Below are positions 24,620-33,331 of a stretch of DNA of 48,745 bases, in pieces. The first letter of the stretch is position 1; every line of letters begins with the position of its first letter. A program made the position numbers and the translations under genes. The DNA comes from Azospirillum sp. B21. Its GTDB lineage: Bacteria; Pseudomonadota; Alphaproteobacteria; Azospirillales; Azospirillaceae. The DNA lies in assembly GCF_008364825.1 (NCBI RefSeq), contig NZ_VTTO01000027.1, positions 1 to 48,745 of the forward strand. Reading direction: 5' to 3'. Below the pieces are notes generated by a model. It had not been told where the DNA came from. It saw nothing but the letters and a program-made list of their open reading frames with translations, and made no database searches.

Positions 24620-25651
24620 ATGCGCCAGCCAGGACGCCCCAGCCGCCGCGCCTTCGCGGTCCTCTCCGCGTCGGTGATGGGGCTGCTGTTGACGTCTGCC
24701 ATCACGACGCCGGCGGCTGCCGAGGGGCGGATCCGCATCGCCGAGCAATATGGCCTCGGCTATCTGCCGCTGCATGTGCTGCGCTACAACCAGTTGATCG
24801 AGAAACACGGCAAGGTATTGGGCCTCGACATCGCCGTTGACTGGGTCCAGTTGTCCGGCGGGGCGGCGATGAACGATGCGCTGCTGTCCGGCAGCATCGA
24901 TCTGGGGTCGGCCGGGGTCGGACCGCTGCTGACCATCTGGGACCGCACCAAGGGCAGCGCCAACGTGAAGGCGATCGCGTCGCTCAACGACATGCCGCTG
25001 TTCCTGACCACCGCCAATCCCAAGGTCAAATCGCTGAAGGACTTCACCGACGCCGACAAGATCGCGCTGCCGGCGGTGAAGGTCGGCGTCCAGGCCCGCA
25101 TCCTGCAGATGGCGGCCGAGAAAGAGCTGGGCGCCGGAAAATTCGACGCCCTCGACAAGCTGACGGTGTCGATGCCGCATCCCGACGCCACCGCCGCCCT
25201 GCTGTCGGGCAGCGGCGGCATCACCGCCCACCTCTCCAGCCCGCCCTTCCAGTACCAGCAGTTGGACGACCCGAAGATCCACAAGGTCGTCAGCTCCTAC
25301 GAAGTGCTGGGCGGTCCGCACAGCTTCAACCTGATCTGGAGCAAGCAATCCTTCCGCGACGAGAACCCGAAGACCTACAGGGCCTTCCTCGACGCGCTCC
25401 GGGAAGCGATGGACTATATCAACGCCAACCATGACGGCGCGGCGGACGCCTATCTGGCACAGAACAAGGGCAACCTCGACAAGGCCTATATCCTGCGCCT
25501 GCTGAACGACCCCGACATCCGCTTCACCGTCACGCCCAACCGGACGGAGGCCTTCGCCGATTTCATGCACAAGGTCGGCGCGATCAAGAACAAGCCGGCC
25601 TCGTGGAGGGATTATTTCTTTGACGACCTGCATGACGGCGCCGGGAGCTGA
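24620..25651 (+). CDS. ABC substrate-binding protein, sulfonate/nitrate type
   Basis: Periplasmic NMT1/TauA-type receptor (343 residues). Signal peptide: RRAFAVLSASVMGLLLTSAI with a cut near AAA. It is a paralogue of the receptor at 11712, with shared LGYLPL, DPKIHKV(V/L)SSY and the same C-terminal layout (WRDYFFDDLHDGAGS). It starts the third operon, 4 nt before the ATPase gene. Ligand unknown; the downstream genes suggest a sulfonated amino or hydroxy acid (inference). Confidence 0.9.
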   Translation: MRQPGRPSRRAFAVLSASVMGLLLTSAITTPAAAEGRIRIAEQYGLGYLPLHVLRYNQLIEKHGKVLGLDIAVDWVQLSGGAAMNDALLSGSIDLGSAGVGPLLTIWDRTKGSANVKAIASLNDMPLFLTTANPKVKSLKDFTDADKIALPAVKVGVQARILQMAAEKELGAGKFDALDKLTVSMPHPDATAALLSGSGGITAHLSSPPFQYQQLDDPKIHKVVSSYEVLGGPHSFNLIWSKQSFRDENPKTYRAFLDALREAMDYINANHDGAADAYLAQNKGNLDKAYILRLLNDPDIRFTVTPNRTEAFADFMHKVGAIKNKPASWRDYFFDDLHDGAGS

Positions 25652-25655
25652 GGCG

Positions 25656-26504
25656 ATGAACGCGCTGACCTACCCGCAGAGCATCGACAACGACGGCCTG
25701 TCCGAACGCCCGCTGCTCGACGTCTCCGGAGTCACCCTGCAATACAAGACGCGCCGGCACCTCGTCACCGCAACCTACCGCGTCGATTTCCAGGTGTTCC
25801 AGGCCGAGCGCTACGTCCTGCTGGGACCGTCGGGCTGCGGCAAATCCTCCCTGCTGAAGGCGGTCGGCGGCTTCCTCCAGCCGGTCGAGGGAGCAATCCG
25901 CCTGAATGGCCGTACGGTGACCAAACCCGGTCCCGACCGCATGATGGTCTTTCAGGAGTTCGACCAGCTTCCGCCCTGGAAGACGGTCAAGGAGAACGTC
26001 ATGTTCCCGCTGCTCGCCAGCGGCAAGGCCAAGCGGCGCGAGGCGGAGGAAAAGGCGCTCGACTGCATCGCGCGGGTCAACCTGACCAAGTTCGCCGACG
26101 TTCACCCGCACATGCTGTCCGGCGGCATGAAGCAGCGCGTCGCCATCGCCCGCGCCATGGCAATGGAGCCCGACATCCTGCTGATGGACGAGCCCTTCGC
26201 CGCGCTCGACGCGCTGACCCGCCGCAAGATGCAGGAGGAACTGCTGCAGCTGTGGGACGACCTGCGCTTCACCGTGCTGTTCGTCACCCACTCCATCGAG
26301 GAAGCGCTGGTCGTCGGCTCACGCATCCTGGTGCTGTCGCCCCACCCCGGACAGGTGAAGGCGGAGGTCAACTGCGACGGCTACGACCATGGCGCGGTCG
26401 GCGGAGCGGAGTTCCAGGCGCTCACCAACCGCATCCACACCATGCTGTTCGCCGAGGACGTCGAAGGCGTCGGTCAGGCTGCCGTGAAAGGGGCCCACGC
26501 ATGA
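25656..26504 (+). CDS. Sulfonate/nitrate-type ABC transporter ATPase
   Basis: Nucleotide-binding subunit (282 residues from ATG 25656; upstream in-frame codons overlap the receptor gene). Walker A GPSGCGKSS, with Ser for the usual Thr; Q-loop MVFQEFDQLPPWKTV; signature LSGGMKQRVAIARAM; Walker B ILLMDEPFAALDALTR; H-loop LFVTHSIEEA. The stop overlaps the permease start by 4 nt. Confidence 0.92.
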   Translation: MNALTYPQSIDNDGLSERPLLDVSGVTLQYKTRRHLVTATYRVDFQVFQAERYVLLGPSGCGKSSLLKAVGGFLQPVEGAIRLNGRTVTKPGPDRMMVFQEFDQLPPWKTVKENVMFPLLASGKAKRREAEEKALDCIARVNLTKFADVHPHMLSGGMKQRVAIARAMAMEPDILLMDEPFAALDALTRRKMQEELLQLWDDLRFTVLFVTHSIEEALVVGSRILVLSPHPGQVKAEVNCDGYDHGAVGGAEFQALTNRIHTMLFAEDVEGVGQAAVKGAHA

Positions 26505-27415
26505 CCGACCTGTCCTTCTCTCCCCGACGTCCCGTGTCTTCCGGCGGACGGCGTGAGCCGCCGCTTCGCCCGGAATACGAGCGTACCGTCACCGCGACCG
26601 GCCCCATCGGCGACGTCGCCCGCCCGCTGTCGCTCTGGGAGCGGCTGAGCAACGTCACGGCGTTGCGCCGGCTGCTGGTTCTGGCCGCGGTCGCGGCGCT
26701 GTGGCAGGCGGCGGCGGTCTGGCAGAACAACCCGCTGATGTTCCCGACCTTCACCGACACCATGGCGGCGCTGTGGGACGGCATCCGGCGCGACGGCCTG
26801 CTGCCGATGGCCTGGACCTCGCTGTCGGTGCTGCTGAAGGGCTATGCGGTGGCGGTGGTGCTGGCCGTGCTGCTGACCACGGTCGCCGTCTCGACCCGGA
26901 TCGGCAACGACCTGCTGTCGACGCTGACCTCCATGTTCAACCCGCTGCCGGCCATCGCCATGCTGCCCATCGCCATGCTGTGGTTCGGGCTGGGCGAGGT
27001 CAGCCTGATCTTCGTGCTGGTCCATGCCGTGCTGTGGCCGCTGGCGCTGAACACCCATGCCGGCTTCACCTCGGTGTCGGAGACGCTGCGGATGGCCGGG
27101 CGCAATTACGGGCTGGGCGGCCTGCGCTATGTCGTGACGCTGCTGATCCCCGCCGCCTTCCCGGCGATCCTGACCGGGCTGAAGGTCGGCTGGGCCTTCG
27201 CCTGGCGCACGCTGATCGCGGCGGAGCTGGTGTTCGGCGTGTCGTCCGGCAAGGGCGGGCTCGGCTGGTTCATCTTCCAGAACCGCAACGAACTTTACAT
27301 CGACAAGGTCTTCGCCGGCCTCGTCACCGTCATCCTGATCGGCCTGCTGGTCGAGAACGTCGTCTTCCGCTGGATCGAGGTCCACACGGTCCGCAAATGG
27401 GGCATGGTCCGCTAA
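26501..27415 (+). CDS. Sulfonate/nitrate-type ABC transporter permease
   Basis: Inner-membrane permease (304 residues). A roughly 55-residue polar N-terminal extension (FSPRRPVSSGGRREPP) precedes the first helix, RLLVLAAVAALWQAAAVW. The core follows, with the coupling loop around RNYGLGGLRYVVTLLIPAAF. Its stop is directly followed by the ATG of the PLP-enzyme gene. Partners are the 25656 ATPase and the 24620 receptor. Confidence 0.92.
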   Translation: MTDLSFSPRRPVSSGGRREPPLRPEYERTVTATGPIGDVARPLSLWERLSNVTALRRLLVLAAVAALWQAAAVWQNNPLMFPTFTDTMAALWDGIRRDGLLPMAWTSLSVLLKGYAVAVVLAVLLTTVAVSTRIGNDLLSTLTSMFNPLPAIAMLPIAMLWFGLGEVSLIFVLVHAVLWPLALNTHAGFTSVSETLRMAGRNYGLGGLRYVVTLLIPAAFPAILTGLKVGWAFAWRTLIAAELVFGVSSGKGGLGWFIFQNRNELYIDKVFAGLVTVILIGLLVENVVFRWIEVHTVRKWGMVR

Positions 27416-28696
27416 ATGGCTTTCCAAGACATCAATCCCGTGCGCTTCGATTCCAACCTGACGGTCGAGCGCCCCACCTTCGTCACCCATCTGGAATGCG
27501 CCTACACCGGCGAACGGTACGAGGCGGACACCGTCCACAACCTGTCGCCCGCCGGCAAGCCTCTGCTGGTCCGTTACGACCTGAACGGCGTGAAGCAGGC
27601 CCTGACCAAGAGCTCGCTGTCCGAACGCCCGCAGGATCTGTGGCGCTACCGCGAGCTTCTGCCCGTCCGCAAGGTTGAGGACATCGTCAGCCTCGGCGAG
27701 GCGGTGACCCCGCTGGTCCCGCTGCCGCGTCTGGGGAGGAAGCTGGGCGCCGCCGAGTTGCTGGTGAAGGACGAGGGGCGGCTGCCCACAGGATCCTTCA
27801 AGGCGCGCGGTCTGGTGATGGCGGTATCGATGGCGAAATCCTTCGGCATCAAGCACATGGCGATGCCGACCAACGGCAATGCCGGGGCGGCACTGGCCGC
27901 CTACGCCACCCGTGCCGGCATCCGCACCACCATCTTCTGCCCGGCAGACACGCCGGAAGTGAACGTTTCGGAGATCGAGCTGCAGGGCGCCACCGTTTAC
28001 CGCGTCAACGGCCTGATCGACGATTGCGGGAAGATCGTCGGCGAGGGCAAGGCGAAGGTTGGCTGGTTCGACGTCTCCACTCTGAAGGAGCCCTACCGGA
28101 TCGAGGGCAAGAAGACCATGGGCCTGGAGCTTGCCGAACAGCTGGGCTGGGAGGTGCCGGACGTCATCTTCTATCCCACCGGCGGCGGCACCGGCCTGAT
28201 CGGCATGTGGAAGGCCTTCGACGAGCTGGAGGCCATCGGCTTCATCGGCTCCAGGCGCCCACGCATGGTGGCGGTGCAGGCCGCCGGCTGCGCTCCCATG
28301 GTCCGCGCCTGGGAACAGGGGGAGGAGCATGCCCCGCGCTGGGAGGACGCCCACACCATCGCGTCTGGCATCCGCGTGCCGCAGGCGGTCGGCGATTTCC
28401 TGATCCTGCGCGCCGTGCGCGCGAGCGGCGGCTTCGCCATCGCCGTGCCGGACGACGCCATCCAGGCCGCCCTGAACGAGGTGGCGCGGGAGGAAGGCTT
28501 CCTGCTCTGCCCGGAAGGAGCCGCAACCTACGCCGCCTACCGCCAAGCGCTGACCGACGGCCGGGTCGGCAAGGAGGAACGCGCCGTCCTGTTCAACTGC
28601 GCCACCGGCCTGAAATACCCGCTGCCGCCGATCCACCGGACCCTGGACCGCACCCAGCCCATCGACTACTCGCTCTTTGAGGAAAGCGGACGATGA
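27416..28696 (+). CDS. Threonine-synthase-fold PLP enzyme in an organosulfur operon
   Basis: Fold-type II PLP enzyme of the threonine synthase group (426 residues). The PLP lysine is K129 (LPTGSFKARG), and the phosphate-binding loop is PTGGGTGLIG. The N-terminal 80 residues (THLECAYTGERYEAD) form the usual threonine-synthase cap. Threonine synthases use O-phosphohomoserine, but no homoserine pathway gene is near. Methanogen cysteate synthase, which joins phosphoserine and sulfite, has the same fold, so a cysteate- or sulfonate-related elimination/substitution is a reasonable guess here (inference). It overlaps the next gene by 4 nt and directly abuts the permease gene. Confidence 0.82.
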   Translation: MAFQDINPVRFDSNLTVERPTFVTHLECAYTGERYEADTVHNLSPAGKPLLVRYDLNGVKQALTKSSLSERPQDLWRYRELLPVRKVEDIVSLGEAVTPLVPLPRLGRKLGAAELLVKDEGRLPTGSFKARGLVMAVSMAKSFGIKHMAMPTNGNAGAALAAYATRAGIRTTIFCPADTPEVNVSEIELQGATVYRVNGLIDDCGKIVGEGKAKVGWFDVSTLKEPYRIEGKKTMGLELAEQLGWEVPDVIFYPTGGGTGLIGMWKAFDELEAIGFIGSRRPRMVAVQAAGCAPMVRAWEQGEEHAPRWEDAHTIASGIRVPQAVGDFLILRAVRASGGFAIAVPDDAIQAALNEVAREEGFLLCPEGAATYAAYRQALTDGRVGKEERAVLFNCATGLKYPLPPIHRTLDRTQPIDYSLFEESGR

Positions 28697-29757
28697 GCGA
28701 GGTCCGGTACCGCCCAGATCGGCTGGTCGCGACGCTCGACGCGATCCTCCGGCGCAGCGGCAGCTCGGCGGAGGAGGCGGCCATCGTCGCCGCCAATCTG
28801 GTGGAGGCCGACGCCCGTGGCCATGCCAGCCACGGCGTCTGCCAGATCGCCGTCTATGCCCGCAGCCTTGAGCTGGGCCATCTCCAGCCCAACCGCCATG
28901 CCCGCATCGTCCGCGACGAGGCCCCCTTCCTGGTGGTGGACGGCGATGTCGGCTACGGGCAGGTGATCGCGCGGGAGGCGACCGACCTCGCCATCGAACG
29001 GGCCAAGGCCGGCGGGGCCTGCATCCTGGCCCTGCGCAACGCCCACCATATCGGCCGCGTCGGGTCCTATGGCGAGCAGTGCATCGACGCCGGGTTGATT
29101 GGGCTGTTCTTCGTCAATGTGGTCAGCCGTCCGCTGGCGGCGCCCCATGGCGGCGGCCGGCCGCGGCTGGGGACCAACCCGATCTGCATCGCCGTTCCCG
29201 GCACGCCCGGTTATGCGCCATTTCTGCTGGATTTCGCGACCAGCGCCATCGCCGCCAACAAGTGCCGCGTCGCCGCCTCGCTGGGCAAGGAGGTGGAGGA
29301 CGGCCTGCTGCTGGACCCAGAGGGCCAGCCGACGCGCGATCCCGGCGTGATGTTCAGCGAGCCGACCGGCGCTATCCTGCCCTTCGGCGGGCATAAGGGC
29401 TACGGCTTGGCACTGGCCTGCGAAATCCTGGCCGGTGCGCTGGCCGGGGGATTGCCGGCCCTGCCGGAGAATCTGCGGTCGGGGCGGGTGGTAAACAACG
29501 CCCTGGCCTTCGTCGTCAACCCCAACCGGGTGGCCAGCCCGGAATGGCAGACGCTGACGGATGCGGTCCTCGATCATGTCGCCGATACGCCCCCAGCCGC
29601 CGGAAGCGGCGGCGTCAGCATCCCCGGCGAGCCGGAGGCACTGCACCGCATGACCGCCATAGACCGGGGCATCGCACTGGATCCCGACACGGTTGTGGCG
29701 CTCCACCGCATCGGCGGCGGGCTCGGTCTGGACGTCAAGGGCCTGCTGGAGGGATAG
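28693..29757 (+). CDS. LDH2/malate-type oxidoreductase (ComC/YbiC family)
   Basis: NAD(P)-dependent dehydrogenase of the Ldh_2 family (354 residues). The signature DARGHASHGV (40-49) and the active-site histidines in NAHHIGRVGSYGE are present, as are GTNPICIAVPG and FGGHKGYGLALACEIL. The family includes malate, ureidoglycolate and (R)-sulfolactate (ComC) dehydrogenases. With a D-2-hydroxyacid dehydrogenase convergent to it, the pair resembles the ComC/SlcC sulfolactate racemisation pair (inference from family and location only). Start ATG overlaps the previous stop. Confidence 0.87.
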   Translation: MSEVRYRPDRLVATLDAILRRSGSSAEEAAIVAANLVEADARGHASHGVCQIAVYARSLELGHLQPNRHARIVRDEAPFLVVDGDVGYGQVIAREATDLAIERAKAGGACILALRNAHHIGRVGSYGEQCIDAGLIGLFFVNVVSRPLAAPHGGGRPRLGTNPICIAVPGTPGYAPFLLDFATSAIAANKCRVAASLGKEVEDGLLLDPEGQPTRDPGVMFSEPTGAILPFGGHKGYGLALACEILAGALAGGLPALPENLRSGRVVNNALAFVVNPNRVASPEWQTLTDAVLDHVADTPPAAGSGGVSIPGEPEALHRMTAIDRGIALDPDTVVALHRIGGGLGLDVKGLLEG

Positions 29758-29780
29758 CGGGGACCAGCATTTGCCCCCGC
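29757..29780. terminator. Candidate bidirectional terminator hairpin between convergent genes
   Basis: GCGGGG (29757-29762) pairs with CCCCGC (29775-29780) around a 12-nt loop, in the 33-nt gap between two convergent genes. It has no U tract, so the call rests on position and stem only. Confidence 0.4.
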
Positions 29781-29790
29781 GCAAGATCGC

Positions 29791-30798
29791 TCAAGCCCGG
29801 ATTCTGTTTCGCAACGTCCCACCCTCCAGGAACATGCGCACCGTTTCCGCCGCGTTGCGCCGCATCTCCACAGCCGCCTGATCGGAGTGGAAGGCGTTGT
29901 GCGGGGTCACCACCAGCCGTCCGGCCAACCAGCCCTCCCCTGCCCGCCAGGCGTCGAGCAGCGGATGGGGAGCCGGCGGCTCGACCGGCAGCACGTCGGT
30001 CCCGACGGCGGCGAGCCGGCCGCTGCGTAGGGCGGCTTCCAACGGGTCCAGGCCAGCAAACAGTTCGCCGCGCGCGGTGTTGACCAGGATGGCTCCCGGC
30101 TTCATCGCCGCCAGTGTCGCGTCGTTCAGCAAGTCGCGGGTCTCGCTGTTCAACGGACAATGGAAGGTGACGATGTCGGAGTCTGCCAGCAGGTCCTCCA
30201 GCCGCCGGACCCGGCGGTAGCCGACTGCCTTCTCATGCCCGGCTGGCTGCAGCGGATCGTAGCCCAGGATGCGGTAGCCGAAGCCCTTCAGCCGGTTGAC
30301 CACCGCGGTGCCGATCCGCCCGACCCCGACCACGCCCACCGTCGCAGCGCTGGAGCGGTGCAGCGGCGTCAGCGTGTTGGCCTGCCATGTGGTCGTATAG
30401 CTGCGGGCCCGGGCATCATGCTCCCACAGGCGCCGCTGCAGCGACAGGATCATGGCGACCGCGTGGTCGGCGACCTCCTCTGTCCCGTAATCCGGGTTGT
30501 TGCAGAACGGGATCCCGGCAGCCTCCAGCGCCGCGACATCGACGCGGTCGTATCCGACGCCGAAGCGTACGACGATCCGGCAGCGCTTCAACCGCTTGAC
30601 CGTGGCGGGACCGACGCGCGTGCTCCACACCAGAAGGCCGTCCAGGCGGGCGAGGCGCTCCGGATCAAGGTCCTCCTCCCGCCGGCAATCGAGAAAATCG
30701 ACGTCGGCGACACCTTCCAACACGCCGGCTTCCAAATCCGGGGGCGGTATCATGTGATCGGTGATTCCGACGATGAACCGTCCTGATTTCGGCTTCAT
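29791..30798 (-). CDS. D-2-hydroxyacid dehydrogenase (CtBP/PGDH-like; SlcC-type candidate)
   Basis: NAD-dependent 2-hydroxyacid dehydrogenase (335 residues from ATG 30798, which has GGGAGGAG upstream; an earlier in-frame ATG at 30855 lacks this). Rossmann motif G158-V-G160-R-I-G163; catalytic R243 (NTARGELF), E273 (PVEPPAP) and H300 (VTPHNAF). The known (S)-sulfolactate dehydrogenase SlcC belongs to this family, and the neighbour at 28693 belongs to the ComC family. Glycerate, phosphoglycerate or other 2-hydroxy acids are equally possible by sequence. Confidence 0.85.
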   Translation of the reverse strand: MKPKSGRFIVGITDHMIPPPDLEAGVLEGVADVDFLDCRREEDLDPERLARLDGLLVWSTRVGPATVKRLKRCRIVVRFGVGYDRVDVAALEAAGIPFCNNPDYGTEEVADHAVAMILSLQRRLWEHDARARSYTTTWQANTLTPLHRSSAATVGVVGVGRIGTAVVNRLKGFGYRILGYDPLQPAGHEKAVGYRRVRRLEDLLADSDIVTFHCPLNSETRDLLNDATLAAMKPGAILVNTARGELFAGLDPLEAALRSGRLAAVGTDVLPVEPPAPHPLLDAWRAGEGWLAGRLVVTPHNAFHSDQAAVEMRRNAAETVRMFLEGGTLRNRIRA

Positions 30799-31207
30799 AC
30801 TCTGGCGCTCCTCCCGCTGCTTCAGTCGATGAGCTCCATTTGCGCAAAGGGCCATAGAGTTTTCAAGAAAATGTCGATTGCTATTATAGGGAAATACGCG
30901 TGCACGTGAATAGCCGCCTGAGCCTTCTCTGAATCAGATGCTTCTGTCAGTGCCGGTTGGATACTGGTTCTTCGAAGTTTCACGTGCATAAATCCGAGAG
31001 GATTTAGACCCGGGGATTCTCCTACGCCTCAGCCAGAACACGGGCACGCAGAAGAGCGAAGCCCGCCCGGCTGTCTCCGAAGCGTGAGAACGGTGGCGGA
31101 GTATCTGGATCGCCCAGTAGCACCGGTCAAACTCGCGCCTCATCGTCTCCTACCCCACCGGTCCTGAAGTCCCAGTCGCGGCGGGTGGCATCGCGCCGTA
31201 TGCGCCG
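30799..31207. other. Intergenic region with promoter of the 30798 gene
   Basis: No gene is seen. CTATTATAG (30881-30889) is a 9-bp dyad; on the minus strand it reads TTTCCCTATAATAG, like the boxes at 5182 and 16463. From about 30930 to 31207 I see nothing recognisable. The sulfur region appears to end here and the mobile segment to begin. Confidence 0.5.
30881..30889. promoter_or_regulatory. CTAT-N-ATAG box upstream of the 30798 dehydrogenase
   Basis: CTATTATAG is a shorter relative of the dyads at 5182-5194 and 16463-16477, also with TTTCC directly before it on the transcribed side. Being only 9 bp, it may be a chance match. Confidence 0.35.
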
Positions 31208-31300
31208 GTCGGTCGGCGTTGGGCTCTTGGCGGTCCGTCGTTCGGTCGGGTTGTGCGACCAGCGCTCGGCGTGGTGAACGTTGCGGGGCGTCTGTTTCAC
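31208..31300 (-). pseudogene. Remnant C: 3' end of a tyrosine recombinase gene
   Basis: On the minus strand this stretch translates to VHHAERWSHNPTERR, clearly the same segment as IRHADRWRDNPTERLF of the better-preserved remnant at 40547. At DNA level TTCGGTCGGGTTGT is identical in both. The remnant is degenerate downstream of this core and lies directly beside a replication-protein fragment. It is one of three same-orientation copies in the window. Confidence 0.7.
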
Positions 31301-31374
31301 GGCGGGCGGTCCGCCCCGATTCTCGTGCTCGGCGCCGCGGCCCCGGTGATGCCGACGGCGAAGCCGCCGCGTCA

Positions 31375-31800
31375 TCTCAGACCGCCAAGGAAGGCTGCTG
31401 GCAGATCCTCGAGGTTCTGGTGCGCGGGTGGCTTGAGGAGCACAATACGTTTGCCGAACCCCTACCCACCTGCGAGATCGCCGCTCTCGCGCGATCCGTC
31501 GCGAAATTCTGTCGCTACAAGCTTCAGCCACGCGCGGATCGGGCGGCTCGGCCTCATTGCGGCACCATGAACGCAGATCGCTCGCTTCCGCCGGCTGACC
31601 GGATGACGGCGGGTGGGCGGTATGCCGCGGCGCGGCGGCAGCAGGCGACGCGCGACGCAATCATGACCTGCATATCGGAGCGACGCGCAGCGGACCTGCC
31701 GATTTCTGTCAACACCATCGCGGCAGCGCTGCACATCCATCAGAGCACCGGCCAGCGGCATCTCAAGAGCGTGGTAACGGCTCTACCCCGGAAGGTCTAG
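31375..31800 (+). pseudogene. Fragment of a plasmid replication initiator (RepA/PriCT-1 type)
   Basis: The open frame from about 31375 encodes QILEVLVRGWLEEHNTFAEP then LPTCEIAALARSVAKFC, the pattern of the primase-C-terminal (PriCT-1) region of plasmid replication proteins. A helix-turn-helix-like tail follows (ISVNTIAAALHIHQSTGQRH). No N-terminal catalytic domain is present, and the upstream part of the frame overlaps the recombinase remnant, so it is a 3' fragment. It marks the segment as plasmid-derived or plasmid-integrated. Confidence 0.6.
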
Positions 31801-32155
31801 GCGTTCAGGCCCATCAGATAGTCCCCTGGCGTCGCGCCTCGGGAGAGGAGCCGGCGTGCGGCATGGGGGGGCCGACAGGCCGTAGTCGCGGGGGAAGTGG
31901 CGGGTCACTGCGCCGCGCGCATGGCTGCTCTGCGCCGGACGGGATTGCCTGCCGTGGCGCATCGCCAAATCGGGACATGGCGGCGCGCGGCGCTCGCCCC
32001 GGTCCCGAGGACCGGTCCTTCCGACTAGGAAAGCTCCGCCCCAGCATGCACCTCTCGCTGTCGCTCCCTGCGACGCCGCTCGTCTACAGCGCGTCCACTC
32101 ACCGGCCCGTCCAACGCCGCGTCGGCGGGACCGACGCTTGGTTCAGCAAGACCGC
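31801..32155. other. Non-coding spacer before the 303-residue hypothetical gene
   Basis: I see no credible gene, RNA or clear dyad here. Short open frames in it lack ribosome-binding sites and family features. It presumably holds the promoter of the next gene, but no convincing -35/-10 pair is visible. Confidence 0.4.
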
Positions 32156-33067
32156 ATGAGCACCGCCATGAAGCAGCCCTATGCCCACCATCTCTGCGAT
32201 GCCCTGCGTCAGGCGTCGAAGCGGATCATCAACGCCTCCAAGTTGGACGATCAGGGCTTCCTGCTCAGGAGCATGCTCCTGGGATTCACCTTCTGGGAGA
32301 AGCCTCTGTTCGTCATGCAGGAAGACATCATCACCTTTTACGACGACGCGCTGATCGAGACGGCGAAGGAGATGCAGAAGGCCAGCTGCTTGCGGCTGCC
32401 TTATCCATCGATGCTTATCGAAGTCACCGACTCCGTCATGATCGATCCGTCCACCAGTGAGACGGACACCATCCACGTCTACATCATCCACGCGACGCAG
32501 GCGTCCGACACGGGTGACATCCGGTTTACCCTTTTCACGACCAGCACGGCCGAACTCGGCGAATGGATCGGTGGCTTCGGCGTTGGCGAAATCCCGATGG
32601 GCGAGCGCGGGCTTGCTCTCTGGGGCCCGCCGCCGGATGACGCGGACAGGAGCAATGGTTGCCACGAAGTGCTCTCAACGGCCGGCTATTTCCTGTCTGG
32701 GCTGCTGGCCGTGATCAACTCACCGGCCGTCGAGCGCGAAACCGTCGCAGCGCCCAAAGCGTTGAACAGGGCACGGGTGAGCCGCGGCGCGGCGCCCATC
32801 CCCGCCTTCGAGACGGTCCGGCTGCGGCTGCCGAAGACGGTGGCCCTGCCCACCGGTGGCGCTGGTGATGAGCCGACCGGCACCGGCGGGCGTGAACGTC
32901 GGACGCCGAAGCCGCATTGGCGCCGCGGCCACCCGCGGCGCTACCGGTCTGGCAAGGTAACGGCGATCCCCGCCACCGTCGTTGCCTGGTCGGGCGAGGG
33001 CGCGCCGCCGGCTCCGGTCGTCCAGGTGACGGTTGGAGGCAACGTTGTAGCGCTGCGTCGCGATTGA
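32156..33067 (+). CDS. Hypothetical protein with basic C-terminal tail
   Basis: A 303-residue cytoplasmic protein from ATG 32156 (a TTG at 32138 is an alternative; no strong ribosome-binding site for either). Residues about 1-190 form a mixed alpha/beta region (CDALRQASKRIINASKLDDQ, FYDDALIETAKEMQKAS). The C-terminal part has the Arg-rich KPHWRRGHPRRYRSGKV, a tail that I associate with hypothetical proteins of plasmids and prophages and that could bind nucleic acid. No enzyme motif is seen. It lies 264 nt before the SMC-like gene and may belong to the same cassette. Confidence 0.7.
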   Translation: MSTAMKQPYAHHLCDALRQASKRIINASKLDDQGFLLRSMLLGFTFWEKPLFVMQEDIITFYDDALIETAKEMQKASCLRLPYPSMLIEVTDSVMIDPSTSETDTIHVYIIHATQASDTGDIRFTLFTTSTAELGEWIGGFGVGEIPMGERGLALWGPPPDDADRSNGCHEVLSTAGYFLSGLLAVINSPAVERETVAAPKALNRARVSRGAAPIPAFETVRLRLPKTVALPTGGAGDEPTGTGGRERRTPKPHWRRGHPRRYRSGKVTAIPATVVAWSGEGAPPAPVVQVTVGGNVVALRRD

Positions 33068-33331
33068 GCGTCAGCCGATTTGCGCGTGGTCGGGCGAGGT
33101 CAACGGCATTAGTCCCATTACGCCGGCCGAGTCCGGGGCCGGCTGTCTGGCCAATGCTCGAAAGTTCCTGCAAGAACTCGCCGCGCGACTGAGGCAGGAC
33201 GAAGATCCGATTTTTCTGTAAGAGCAGGCTCTGTGCCACATGCACGCTCGCGCCTGCCATGTTGCTCTTGCTGCCCGACCCGCGTGCTGATAACACACGG
33301 TTAAGGTACAGCTTGGAAGGGAGAGCCTCCG

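Noticed and set aside
26474..28636. 720-residue minus-strand open frame
   Set aside because: It is antisense to the permease and PLP-enzyme genes, rich in Gln/Arg/His as GC-rich shadows are, and has no family features.
33075..33221. Open reading ending in NARKFLQELAARLRQDEDP before TAA 33219-33221
   Set aside because: It looks protein-like but has no ATG, GTG or TTG start after the upstream stop; possibly a remnant, not reported as a gene.
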